Below, piece after piece: positions 24,449-32,514 of a stretch of DNA of 34,008 nt. The position numbers were made by a program, and so were the translations under genes. Every line of letters starts with the position of its first letter. Position 1 is the stretch's first letter. This DNA comes from Phocaeicola sp. Its GTDB lineage: Bacteria > Bacteroidota > Bacteroidia > Bacteroidales > Bacteroidaceae. The notes beneath the pieces were generated by a model. That model saw nothing but the letters and a program-made list of their open reading frames with translations, was not told the origin of the DNA and did not search any database. The stretch is from contig JAHHQV010000025.1 of the NCBI GenBank assembly GCA_020026175.1, forward strand, positions 1 through 34,008, in the 5' to 3' direction.

Positions 24449-24456
24449 CAAATATA
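24449..24456 (-). promoter_or_regulatory. -7 element of the Nif3-zinc ribbon operon
   Basis: TATATTTG (24456-24449, minus) is a perfect TAnnTTTG match about 20 nt before the ATG at 24429. No TTTG at -33. Confidence 0.5.
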
Positions 24457-24531
24457 CAAATAATTCGTCATGTTTTGTATCGTAGGAAATATTATTTTAA
24501 TATTTTTTCAAGAAAAGCATGCCATTACTGA

Positions 24532-24570
24532 TAAAAAAAGGACCGACGAAACATCACGCTCCATCAGTCC
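24532..24570 (-). terminator. Intrinsic terminator after proS
   Basis: A 7-bp stem GGACTGA/TCGGTCC (minus; 24570-24564 with 24546-24540, one G-T pair) is followed by seven T (24539-24533), 36 bp past the proS stop. Confidence 0.75.
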
Positions 24571-24605
24571 CAAGTTATGAAAACAAAAGTATTTTATTTA
24601 AAATC

Positions 24606-26096
24606 TTAGTATGCTCTTGCAAACAATACTCTACGAGCAGAAGGCTTTCCTGTAAGCATATCCACTCCCGGAGTAAGGCTTTCTTCATCAGCATCGAAAG
24701 GAAGACAACGGATAGTTGCTTTAGTTTCTTCCTTTATACGGTCTTCAGTTTCCGGAGTACCGTCCCAGTGAGCCAATATGAATCCGCCCTTTTCTATCTG
24801 TTCCTTAAATTCTTCGTAAGTATCAACTTTCACAATGTGCTGATCTCTATAATTTTTGGCTTTCTGATAGATATTTTCCTGAATTTCTTCAAGCAGGTTC
24901 TTTACATATTCCTCTATTCCGTCGCAAGTACGAGTTTCTTTTTCAAGAGTATCGCGGCGCATAATTTCCATTGTGTTGTTTTCCAGGTCACGTCCCCCCA
25001 TTACCAGTCTCACAGGAACACCCTTCAGTTCATAGTCGGCAAACTTAAATCCAGGACGCTTGTTGTCTGCGTTGTCATATTTCACAGAAACGCCCATGCT
25101 GCGAAGTTTTTTCACAATACCGTCTACCTTCTCGTTTATCTGGTTAAGCTGTTCCTCGTTTTTATAGATAGGAACGATAACCACCTGTATAGGAGCCAAG
25201 TGAGGAGGAAGGACAAGGCCATTATCATCAGAGTGAGTCATGATAAGGGCTCCCATCAAGCGTGTAGAAACACCCCAAGAAGTAGCCCATACATAGTCCA
25301 ATTTATTGTTTTTGTCAACAAACTGCACATTGAAAGCCTTTGCAAAGTTCTGTCCCAAGAAGTGAGAAGTACCACACTGAAGAGCCTTTCCGTCCTGCAT
25401 CAAGCCTTCTATAGTATAAGTGTCCAAAGCACCTGCAAAACGTTCATTTGCCGATTTAACACCTTTCACTACCGGTACAGCCATATATTTTTCAGCGAAG
25501 TCTCCATACACATGAAGCATTTTCTGTGCTTCAGCTTCAGCTTCATCTCTCGTAGCATGAGCTGTATGGCCTTCCTGCCACAAAAATTCGGCAGTACGCA
25601 AGAAAAGACGAGTACGCATTTCCCATCTCATCACGTTTGCCCATTGGTTGCACAATATAGGCAAGTCTCTATAAGAATTGATCCAGTTCTTATAAGTACT
25701 CCAGATGATTGTTTCCGAAGTAGGTCGTATTATAAGTTCTTCTTCCAGTTTTGCATTAGGGTCTACTATAACTCCCGAACCGTCTTCAGCATTTTTCAGT
25801 CTATAGTGAGTGACTACGGCACATTCTTTGGCAAAACCTTCCACATGTTCAGCCTCTCTGCTCAAGTATGATTTAGGGATAAGCAGCGGAAAGTAAGCAT
25901 TTACGTGTCCTGTTTCCTTGAACATATCGTCAAGTATTCTCTGCATTTTTTCCCAGATGGCATATCCGTAAGGCTTTATCACCATACATCCTCTCACAGG
26001 CGACTGTTCTGCCAAGTCAGCCTTTACCACCAAGTCATTATACCATTGTGAGTAATTCTCACTTCTTTTGGTCAATTCTTTAAGTTCTTTTGCCAT
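24606..26096 (-). CDS. proS: Prolyl-tRNA synthetase, archaeal/eukaryotic type
   Basis: A 496-aa class II aminoacyl-tRNA synthetase that charges tRNA-Pro. Class II motif 2 reads RTRLFLRTAEFLWQEGHTAH and motif 3 lies in WGVSTRLMGALIMTHSDD; RPTSETIIW marks the proline and ATP pocket. There is no editing (INS) domain between motifs 2 and 3. The protein ends in FARAY, the C-terminal tyrosine typical of the archaeal/eukaryotic type, but the C-terminal domain has lost the zinc cysteines. This type is normal in Bacteroidota. The frame can also open at a TTG at 26102; the ATG two codons later gives MAKELKELTKR, a standard start for these proteins. It is a single-gene unit with its own terminator. Confidence 0.96.
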   Translation of the reverse strand: MAKELKELTKRSENYSQWYNDLVVKADLAEQSPVRGCMVIKPYGYAIWEKMQRILDDMFKETGHVNAYFPLLIPKSYLSREAEHVEGFAKECAVVTHYRLKNAEDGSGVIVDPNAKLEEELIIRPTSETIIWSTYKNWINSYRDLPILCNQWANVMRWEMRTRLFLRTAEFLWQEGHTAHATRDEAEAEAQKMLHVYGDFAEKYMAVPVVKGVKSANERFAGALDTYTIEGLMQDGKALQCGTSHFLGQNFAKAFNVQFVDKNNKLDYVWATSWGVSTRLMGALIMTHSDDNGLVLPPHLAPIQVVIVPIYKNEEQLNQINEKVDGIVKKLRSMGVSVKYDNADNKRPGFKFADYELKGVPVRLVMGGRDLENNTMEIMRRDTLEKETRTCDGIEEYVKNLLEEIQENIYQKAKNYRDQHIVKVDTYEEFKEQIEKGGFILAHWDGTPETEDRIKEETKATIRCLPFDADEESLTPGVDMLTGKPSARRVLFARAY

Positions 26097-26167
26097 ATAC
26101 AAATTTATAATATATCAAGTTTCTAATCTATTTCAGGACAATCCCCGATTATCAATGCAAAAATAAT

Positions 26168-26197
26168 AAAAAAAGCGTACCGTAAGTGCTGTACGCC
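26168..26197 (-). terminator. Intrinsic terminator after the membrane-protein gene
   Basis: A GCGTAC/GTACGC stem (26197-26192 with 26181-26176, minus) is followed by seven T (26175-26169). It lies 9 bp after the stop at 26206 and closes the glgB operon. Confidence 0.8.
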
Positions 26198-26205
26198 ATA
26201 AAAAG

Positions 26206-27375
26206 TTATTTTTGATAATCATAATACCACCAATAAGTATCACCAAACTTGCTTCTAAGTCTGTTTTCCCTTTCCTTTTCTGTTGTAAATTCCTTATTCT
26301 TGAGAGCTTTATATTCTTTAAACCTACCTATTACCGTAGTGTCTGTATCCACAACGAATTTCCATTCAGGGTTCATTTCTTTATACATCACTACAGCCTC
26401 TTTCAGATACCTTCTCAGCGAATCGTCTTTCAAGAAGAAGTCATTCACAGCCACAGCATACTCATTCATGTCCTTGTTCAGCAGAAGAGCAGCCATATAA
26501 TATCCTACAGCCCTGTTAGTACCCGTATCTTCATAACATATTCTTTTCAGGAACGACTGGCTGTCTTCCCAGTCCTTTGGCTTGTCTCCCAGCAGTCCAT
26601 ACAGCGAATCGTTGGTAAATCTCAGAGTCTCGGACGAGTCATTGCTGAAAAACAATCCGTCAGCTTTATAATACTGCGGATATTCGAATAATTTTTCATT
26701 CAGCATCTTCTCTTTCGAAAGTGCCATATTTCTCAGTGCGGTAAGCGTTCTTGTAGCTTTAAACGACTTCTTGCCCACTTTCAACGCCTCCTTATTGTTT
26801 CCCTGCATCATCAGGTGTTCCATTCTCAATTCATTATGAAACATTTTGTCAGTATTGCCCAACAACAAGGTGGCTATACTCATCATCAGCATGGCAAACA
26901 CATTCCATGTCAACACGCCTTCCGGTTCTGCTTTTTTCTTTCTGTAGATGTCGTTTCCTTTTATTGCTTTTACGGCAATAACGAAAATCACTGTCAGCAG
27001 AGGCATCAGCCACCACCAGTTTCCAGAATAATCACCTTTATATAGTTCCCTTCCCACATCTGTCAGGGCCACCAGCCCCAAGAATGAAGGTATAAAAGCT
27101 AACCCCCTGGCCTTGCCGTTCAATTTCAGTATCAAATTCAGCACCCATGCCAATACAGTAAGCAGTGCAGTCAATACCATAGTAGTAGGTCTGAGGGCAA
27201 AAGTCGTCTTCCCATGAGCAAGCGAATAGTGAAGAGCTTCAATCACATCTCCCTGGAATACCCCCAGATACACCATAGAGAAAACAAAGAAAAGAAGGCT
27301 GCACACCACATTACTAAAGTGTGCAGTCCTTTTTCCCGAGGGTCTGCTATATTCGTTATTACCAAATCCTCTCAT
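26206..27375 (-). CDS. Membrane protein with C-terminal soluble domain, downstream of glgB
   Basis: A 389-aa protein. Five hydrophobic segments are visible at about 20-40, 63-84, 90-107, 120-138 and 154-173, so it sits in the inner membrane. Residues 175-389 are soluble and helical, with tetratricopeptide-like spacing (for example NNKEALKVGKKSFKATRTLTALRN, 194-217), and the C-terminus is rich in Tyr and Trp (TYWWYYDYQK). It resembles Bacteroidota-specific membrane proteins of the DUF6057 kind, from memory and not checked. It starts 6 bp after glgB stops, so the two are co-transcribed. No function is known; a link to glycogen or polysaccharide metabolism is only suggested by position. Confidence 0.8.
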   Translation of the reverse strand: MRGFGNNEYSRPSGKRTAHFSNVVCSLLFFVFSMVYLGVFQGDVIEALHYSLAHGKTTFALRPTTMVLTALLTVLAWVLNLILKLNGKARGLAFIPSFLGLVALTDVGRELYKGDYSGNWWWLMPLLTVIFVIAVKAIKGNDIYRKKKAEPEGVLTWNVFAMLMMSIATLLLGNTDKMFHNELRMEHLMMQGNNKEALKVGKKSFKATRTLTALRNMALSKEKMLNEKLFEYPQYYKADGLFFSNDSSETLRFTNDSLYGLLGDKPKDWEDSQSFLKRICYEDTGTNRAVGYYMAALLLNKDMNEYAVAVNDFFLKDDSLRRYLKEAVVMYKEMNPEWKFVVDTDTTVIGRFKEYKALKNKEFTTEKERENRLRSKFGDTYWWYYDYQK

Positions 27376-27381
27376 TTCCGT

Positions 27382-29409
27382 TTATTTATTTTTCACACGT
27401 TTCAGTACCATAGCCGTTCTTGCAGGAAGATAAAGTTTCAGCCATTCTTTCTTTTCTTTGGCATACAAACTGTCGTAGCAAGTAAAGTGAGTGATAGAAT
27501 CGTTGTTGAAACCAAAACCACCGAATTCTTTACTGTCAGTATTCAGTACAACTTCGTAAGCACCCTTAGGCACTATAAAGCCATAGTCTGTAAACGATTT
27601 AGTAGGATTAAAATTAAATACAAAAACAAAGTCCTTTCTTCTGTACGCCAATACCTGATCATCGTCATTGTGCCATACTTCTATAACATCAGTCTTTTGC
27701 AGATTCTTGACACTTGTCATCAGGCTAACCATTTCACGGTCAAATTCTCCCAAGAAATAATAATACAATTCCTTGTTGTCTGCCAGGTTCCATTGTCTTC
27801 TGGCGTATTTATACGACCATCCATTACCCTCTCTAGGAAAATCTATCCATTCAGGATGTCCGAATTCATTACCCATGAAGTTCAGATAACCGCCATTAAT
27901 AGTAGAAGCCGTAAGAAGTTTGATCATTTTATGCAATGCCACTCCTCTGTGTACGTTACAGTTCTCGTCACCCTTCTTGAAATGCCAGTACATATCTGCA
28001 TCACACAGCCTGAAGATGATAGTCTTGTCGCCCACCAGAGCCTGGTCATGGCTTTCACAATAAGATACAGTCTTTTCGTCCTTACGTCTGTTGGTCACTT
28101 CCCATAGCAAGCTCGAAGGTTTCCATTCTTCATCTCTTTTCTCTTTTATTGTCTTTATCCAGTAGTCTGGAATATTCATTGCCATTCTATAGTCGAATCC
28201 ATATCCTCCGTCTTCAAACGGTGCAGCAAGTCCAGGCATACCCGAAACCTCCTCGGCAATAGTTATTGCTCTAGGGTTGATGCTATGTATAAGCTTGTTT
28301 GCCAGAGTAAGATAGCATATAGCATTATCATCCTGATTGCCATTATAATAGTCGCCGTAATTGCAGAAAGCATCACCAAGTCCATGATTATAATACAACA
28401 TAGAAGTCACGCCGTCAAATCTGAATCCGTCAAACTTAAATTCCTCCATCCAATATCTGCAATTAGACAGAAGGAAATGCAATACCTGGTTCTTTCCGTA
28501 GTCAAAGCATAGCGAATCCCATGCCGGATGCTCTCTTCTGTCTCCCGTATAGAAATACTGGCAAGGATCTCCTGCAAAATTACCAAGACCTTCCACCTCA
28601 TTTTTTACAGCATGCGAGTGAACTATATCCATTATCACAGCCACTCCAGCCTTATGAGCTTCGTCAATCAGCATTTTCAGTTCTTCCGGAGTGCCGAATC
28701 TCGAAGAAGGAGCAAAGAAATTAGAGACATGATACCCGAAACTTCCATAGTAAGGATGTTCCTGTATAGCCATTATCTGTATACAGTTATATCCGTCTTT
28801 CACGATTCTAGGCAACACATTTTCTCTGAATTCGTTATAAGTACCAACTTTTTCGGCATCTTGCGACATTCCCACATGACATTCATATATCATCAGAGGG
28901 CTTACATTAGGGATGAATACCTTTTTCTTGAACTTATAAGGTTTTGCAGGTTCCCACACCTGAGCACTGAATATTTTAGTCTGTTCGTCCTGTACTACTC
29001 TGTTGGCCCAAGCAGGAATACGTTCTCCACATCCCCCCTTCCAGTACACTTTCAGTTTATACAGGTCGCCGTGTTTCATCGCCTTTTCAGGCAACACAAT
29101 CTCCCAGTTTTCGCTTCTTTTAATTTTTTCCAGTTTATATTCGGGCGATTCTTTCCATTCATTGAAGTCTCCTATCAAATAGATGGCAGTAGCATTAGGA
29201 GCCCATTCCCTAAATACCCATTCTTTAGTTTTGTCATTCTTCACCTTATGAAGTCCAAAGTACAAATGTCCGGATGCAAAATCCTCTAGAGAACTCTTCT
29301 TTGAAATTTCTTTCTCTTTCTTCAGCACCATTTTGTACCTTCCGTTTATAGCCTCTGAATAAGGTTCCAGCCACGGATCATTTTTGATAATGTTCAAAAC
29401 TTTGTCCAT
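27382..29409 (-). CDS. glgB: 1,4-alpha-glucan branching enzyme
   Basis: A 675-aa GH13 enzyme that makes alpha-1,6 branches in glycogen. An N-terminal CBM48 module (about 45-150, with FREWAPNATAIYLIGDFNEW) precedes the catalytic barrel and a C-terminal beta domain. Catalytic residues are Asp332 in FRFDGVTSM (nucleophile), Glu386 in TIAEEVSG (acid/base) and Asp455 in ESHDQALVGDK. The ESHDQALVGDK wording and the short N-terminus resemble eukaryotic GBE1 more than E. coli GlgB. It heads a two-gene operon with a membrane protein. It has its own promoter. Confidence 0.96.
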   Translation of the reverse strand: MDKVLNIIKNDPWLEPYSEAINGRYKMVLKKEKEISKKSSLEDFASGHLYFGLHKVKNDKTKEWVFREWAPNATAIYLIGDFNEWKESPEYKLEKIKRSENWEIVLPEKAMKHGDLYKLKVYWKGGCGERIPAWANRVVQDEQTKIFSAQVWEPAKPYKFKKKVFIPNVSPLMIYECHVGMSQDAEKVGTYNEFRENVLPRIVKDGYNCIQIMAIQEHPYYGSFGYHVSNFFAPSSRFGTPEELKMLIDEAHKAGVAVIMDIVHSHAVKNEVEGLGNFAGDPCQYFYTGDRREHPAWDSLCFDYGKNQVLHFLLSNCRYWMEEFKFDGFRFDGVTSMLYYNHGLGDAFCNYGDYYNGNQDDNAICYLTLANKLIHSINPRAITIAEEVSGMPGLAAPFEDGGYGFDYRMAMNIPDYWIKTIKEKRDEEWKPSSLLWEVTNRRKDEKTVSYCESHDQALVGDKTIIFRLCDADMYWHFKKGDENCNVHRGVALHKMIKLLTASTINGGYLNFMGNEFGHPEWIDFPREGNGWSYKYARRQWNLADNKELYYYFLGEFDREMVSLMTSVKNLQKTDVIEVWHNDDDQVLAYRRKDFVFVFNFNPTKSFTDYGFIVPKGAYEVVLNTDSKEFGGFGFNNDSITHFTCYDSLYAKEKKEWLKLYLPARTAMVLKRVKNK

Positions 29410-29438
29410 AATTAAATTGATTTATTTATACTTACCTA

Positions 29439-29469
29439 CAAAACTACACTATTTTTTCTACAAAAGAAA
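29439..29469 (-). promoter_or_regulatory. Promoter of the glgB operon
   Basis: TAGTTTTG (29446-29439, minus) is a perfect -7 element; TTTC (29469-29466) lies 19 nt upstream. The leader is about 23 nt to the ATG at 29409. Confidence 0.6.
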
Positions 29470-29517
29470 ACAAAAGTATAAAAATATGGTATTAATCATG
29501 TATTTACATAATTCTGC

Positions 29518-30642
29518 TTACATTTTCTTGTCTTCCAGCAGTCTTCCGCTCCTATATTCACCTTTTCTTATTACTTTCCCATTCTTGTCCTTTTCCACGA
29601 AGGCACCATTCTTCAGTCCGTTCTTGAAGTATCCTTCAAATATTGTACCGTCGGCTTCTGTCATTACACCTTTGCCCTCTTCCTTTCCTCTCACGAATTC
29701 CCCTTCATACACCGTACCTTCCTTGGTCTTCAGCACTCCTTTTCCTTCGGCCATATTGTTTTTCCACGAGCCTTCATATACATCTCCGTTAGCCCATACA
29801 TACTTGCCTCTTCCGCATCTTTTGTTGTCTTCCCAGTTTCCTGTATATACAGCGCCGTTGGCCCATTCGAAAACCCCAGAGCCTTCCTGTTTGCCGTTTT
29901 TGAAATCGCCGGTATATTTATCACCGTTAGGATACACGTACACCCCCAGCCCGGTTCTTTCACCGTTTGCATAATCGCCTTCATATCTTTCACCGTTATG
30001 AAAGAAATAAGTTCCTTTGCCGTGCTGCATGTCATTTTTCCAGTCACCGTTATATTTGTCACCGTTCACATATACAAAGACCCCTTTGCCTTCGCGAAAC
30101 CCTTTTTTCCATTCACCGGTATAGTTCGAGCCGTCATCCCATGTCATTTCCCCATGACCGTCTTTAAGGTCGTTTTTCCACGAGCCAGTGTATTCGGCTC
30201 CTCCAGCCCACACATACTTACCTTCACCGTTTCTCTTGTTCTTGCTCCACGAGCCGGTATACATGTCACCATTGAAGTACTCCATTACTCCCTTTCCCTC
30301 CTGAAAATCGTTCAGCCACATGCCCTTATACATATTGTTGTTGGTAAAATAATACGTACCTTCCCCGTTTTTCATGTCACCCATCCAGAGTCCCACATAT
30401 TTTTCACCGTCATGTGCCATAAACGAGCCTTTGCCCTGTCTCTTTCCTTTGTAGTATTCACCTTCGTAGATATCACCGTTCTTATATACAGTACGTCCGT
30501 TCCCATTAGGTTTACCCTTTCTCAACTCTCCGCTATATTCGGCACCGTTATCAAACTCATAATACCCTACAGACAATTGCGCACTTGCTTCCGATGCAGC
30601 CATGACAGCAACAGTCCATAATAAAAAAGCATATTTTCTCAT
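29518..30642 (-). CDS. Secreted MORN-repeat protein
   Basis: A 374-aa protein with a signal peptide (residues 1-21, cleavage ASA|Q), so it acts outside the cytoplasm. Nearly all of the mature chain is a row of about 14 MORN repeats of 23 residues each, with the pattern NGDxYxGxWKxxxxxGKGxY. These form an extended beta-hairpin ribbon. At DNA level this gives an imperfect 69-bp tandem repeat. The last unit is degenerate and ends in RLLEDKKM. The frame opens five codons earlier at a TTG (30657), but the ATG at 30642 starts the signal peptide directly. It lies 27 bp after the M16-family gene on the same strand with no terminator between, so it is the second gene of that operon. Its partner is not known. 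Confidence 0.9.
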   Translation of the reverse strand: MRKYAFLLWTVAVMAASEASAQLSVGYYEFDNGAEYSGELRKGKPNGNGRTVYKNGDIYEGEYYKGKRQGKGSFMAHDGEKYVGLWMGDMKNGEGTYYFTNNNMYKGMWLNDFQEGKGVMEYFNGDMYTGSWSKNKRNGEGKYVWAGGAEYTGSWKNDLKDGHGEMTWDDGSNYTGEWKKGFREGKGVFVYVNGDKYNGDWKNDMQHGKGTYFFHNGERYEGDYANGERTGLGVYVYPNGDKYTGDFKNGKQEGSGVFEWANGAVYTGNWEDNKRCGRGKYVWANGDVYEGSWKNNMAEGKGVLKTKEGTVYEGEFVRGKEEGKGVMTEADGTIFEGYFKNGLKNGAFVEKDKNGKVIRKGEYRSGRLLEDKKM

Positions 30643-30669
30643 AAGCCCAGTTCTCAATATTTTATATGA

Positions 30670-31956
30670 TTAAGCCTTGCCAGCCACCACCTCAAGAATA
30701 TCCTCCTCCTTAAGATAAATGTTGGCAAGTTCCAAAATTCTGTTTTCCGAAATATTCCTGATAGCATCAGCCGATTTCTCAAAGAAGTCCTCTTCCAGTC
30801 CCGTAATGTTGGTAAATATCCATGCATCCGAAACTGCCAAGACACTTTCGTATGCCCTGCACAAGTCGCCCAGCATATAGTTTTTCACCATATTAAGTTC
30901 CGCCTTGTCCACAAGTTCACGTTTCAGCAATCCGATTTCCTTGTACACCTCTTCTATCAACGGTTCCACATATTGGTTTGCCGTTTCCGTAGTCACAATC
31001 ATCATGCTCAGTTCCGGATACGAAATGACACCCGAACCGATGCCATAAGTATAACCCTTGTCCTCTCTGATATTCTTCATCAGTCGGCTTCCGAAATATC
31101 CTCCCAGCAGAGTCACCATCACTCTCAGGTCAAGGAAATCCTTGTGTTTTCTTTCAGGCACAAACAGCCCCATCTTTACCGAGCTTTGCATGGCATCCTC
31201 TTTCTCTATGAAGATACGTCTCTTGTCCGATTTCTCAGGCTTTGGCATAACAGCCTTTTTCATGTCCGAAACGACTCCCCACGACTCACTGCCTAAACAT
31301 TTCTCTATACATTTCAGCACATCTTCCGTCACATTGCCCGACACGTACATCGAGCAGTTGCCCGAGTGATAGTTCTTCATATAGAAATCCCTCAGCATCT
31401 CACTGTCTATCCTGTCGTAGTCTTCAAATTTTGCATATCTGCCCAGCGGATGTCCTTTCCCGAACATTTCCACGTTAAGGCTTTTTCTGGCCATCACCTC
31501 CACCCTGTGAGAGTTTACCATAAACTGCTGCCTGTTCATTTCAGTCACAATCTTCAGTTCTCTTTCCGGGAAAGAAGGATTTCTCACCATATCGGCTACT
31601 ATTTCCAGAGTATTATCAAAGTACTTACCCAAAGAATACAAGGTAACAAACCCCGTATTTACAGCCGACGACAAGTCCAGCCAAGCCCCGTAGAAGTCCA
31701 GTTTCTCAGCAATCGCTGCCGACGACATCGATTTTGTACCTTCTCTCAACATCCTGTTGGTCAGCATAGCCTGCAATGGAAACGACTGTTGCAATTGTCC
31801 GCTGCCTATCACCAGGTCAAATCTTACCACAGCTTCCGTATCAGCATTCATGACAAACAGTTTCATGCCATTAGGCATAATCATCACTTCAGGTCTTTTT
31901 ATTTTGAAATCGGCCACATCATTTATAGCCGGCATAATACTTCTGTTTAAATCCAT
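30670..31956 (-). CDS. M16-family (insulinase-like) protein without the zinc motif
   Basis: A 428-aa protein with two pitrilysin-like halves. The C-terminal half is typical, with FGSRLMKNIREDKGYTYGIGSG, which keeps the substrate-site Arg297 and Tyr304. In the N-terminal half, where active M16 proteases have HxxEH, the aligned residues are Met64, Asn67 and Arg68 (MLTNR before MLREGT), so it cannot bind zinc in the usual way. It is therefore like the non-catalytic partner of M16B heterodimers or mitochondrial core subunits. No signal peptide is visible, so it is probably cytoplasmic. No catalytic partner is encoded in this window. It is the first gene of an operon with the MORN-repeat protein. 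Confidence 0.9.
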   Translation of the reverse strand: MDLNRSIMPAINDVADFKIKRPEVMIMPNGMKLFVMNADTEAVVRFDLVIGSGQLQQSFPLQAMLTNRMLREGTKSMSSAAIAEKLDFYGAWLDLSSAVNTGFVTLYSLGKYFDNTLEIVADMVRNPSFPERELKIVTEMNRQQFMVNSHRVEVMARKSLNVEMFGKGHPLGRYAKFEDYDRIDSEMLRDFYMKNYHSGNCSMYVSGNVTEDVLKCIEKCLGSESWGVVSDMKKAVMPKPEKSDKRRIFIEKEDAMQSSVKMGLFVPERKHKDFLDLRVMVTLLGGYFGSRLMKNIREDKGYTYGIGSGVISYPELSMMIVTTETANQYVEPLIEEVYKEIGLLKRELVDKAELNMVKNYMLGDLCRAYESVLAVSDAWIFTNITGLEEDFFEKSADAIRNISENRILELANIYLKEEDILEVVAGKA

Positions 31957-31982
31957 CTTTCTAAAAATAAGCCATTATTACG

Positions 31983-31990
31983 CAAAAATA
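31983..31990 (-). promoter_or_regulatory. -7 element of the M16-MORN operon
   Basis: TATTTTTG (31990-31983, minus) is a perfect match, with a start about 20 nt before the ATG at 31956. A TTTG at 32016-32013 lies 22 nt upstream, slightly too far. The divergent folK-like promoter element is only 12 bp away. Confidence 0.5.
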
Positions 31991-32002
31991 ATAAGAAATT
32001 CA

Positions 32003-32010
32003 TAAATTTG
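32003..32010 (+). promoter_or_regulatory. -7 element of the FolK-like gene
   Basis: TAAATTTG (32003-32010) is a perfect TAnnTTTG match, giving a leader of about 40 nt to the ATG at 32058. No clear -33 box. It overlaps the space of the divergent M16 promoter. Confidence 0.45.
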
Positions 32011-32057
32011 CCCAAAAAGACAACAAAAGAATACAAAACATCACAACCAAAGTACAG

Positions 32058-32444
32058 ATGATAACAAAAATTACATGTATTATATGCATGGGTTCCAACT
32101 ATAAACCCAATGAGAACCTGTCTGTAGCAATAACACACCTCACCAGCTCATTCCCAGACATAATAATCGGGACTCCTGTCATAACCCCTGCAGAAGGCAA
32201 ACCTGTTCATCATTCCCAACAAGACTACACAAATCAGGCAGCCCGTTTCACCACCACCCGTAGCATCGAGTCCATAAAGCAGGAGTTCAAGCATATCGAG
32301 CATATTTGCGGCCGCACCCCACAATCAAAGTCACATGGCATCATCCCTCTCGACATAGACATTCTCATTTACGGAGAAACGATACTCAAGCCCCACGACC
32401 TTGATACGTCTTACGTCCGTCTTGCCCTTGCCGCAATGCCATAA
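32058..32444 (+). CDS. folK: Small FolK-like protein (hydroxymethyldihydropterin pyrophosphokinase family)
   Basis: A 128-aa protein with the HPPK fold. The start has the family glycine-serine-asparagine (MGSNYKPNENL, 11-21), the middle has NQAARFTTTRS, and the end has the magnesium-binding pair in IPLDIDILIYG (Asp99, Asp101). HPPK transfers pyrophosphate from ATP to 6-hydroxymethyl-dihydropterin in folate synthesis. It is shorter than usual (about 160), and the loop before the Asp pair reads CGRTPQSKSHGI, without the second conserved Arg of the E. coli enzyme (RWGPR). It may be the cell's working FolK in a reduced form or a divergent paralogue. No other folate gene is near. Confidence 0.8.
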   Translation: MITKITCIICMGSNYKPNENLSVAITHLTSSFPDIIIGTPVITPAEGKPVHHSQQDYTNQAARFTTTRSIESIKQEFKHIEHICGRTPQSKSHGIIPLDIDILIYGETILKPHDLDTSYVRLALAAMP

Positions 32445-32483
32445 AAAACTCTCTTACGACACATTCCTGCATCATAAGAGAGT
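32443..32483 (-). terminator. Terminator of the rfb operon
   Basis: A 9-bp stem ACTCTCTTA/TAAGAGAGT (32448-32456 with 32475-32483) has six T after it on the minus strand (32448-32443), 32 bp past the rfbA stop. It also overlaps the end of the convergent FolK-like gene and could weakly end that transcript. Confidence 0.75.
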
Positions 32484-32514
32484 CATCTTTAATTCATATA
32501 TCCCGATAAGTCTG

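Noticed and set aside
24519..25871. 450-codon open frame on the plus strand opposite proS
   Set aside because: It is the mirror of a certain gene (ProRS on the minus strand), has a Ser/Phe/His-rich composition typical of antisense frames, and matches no family.
26100..26107. TAAATTTG on the minus strand as proS promoter
   Set aside because: It lies only 3 bp before the ATG, which would give a leaderless mRNA; no -33 box is present. Probably a chance match.
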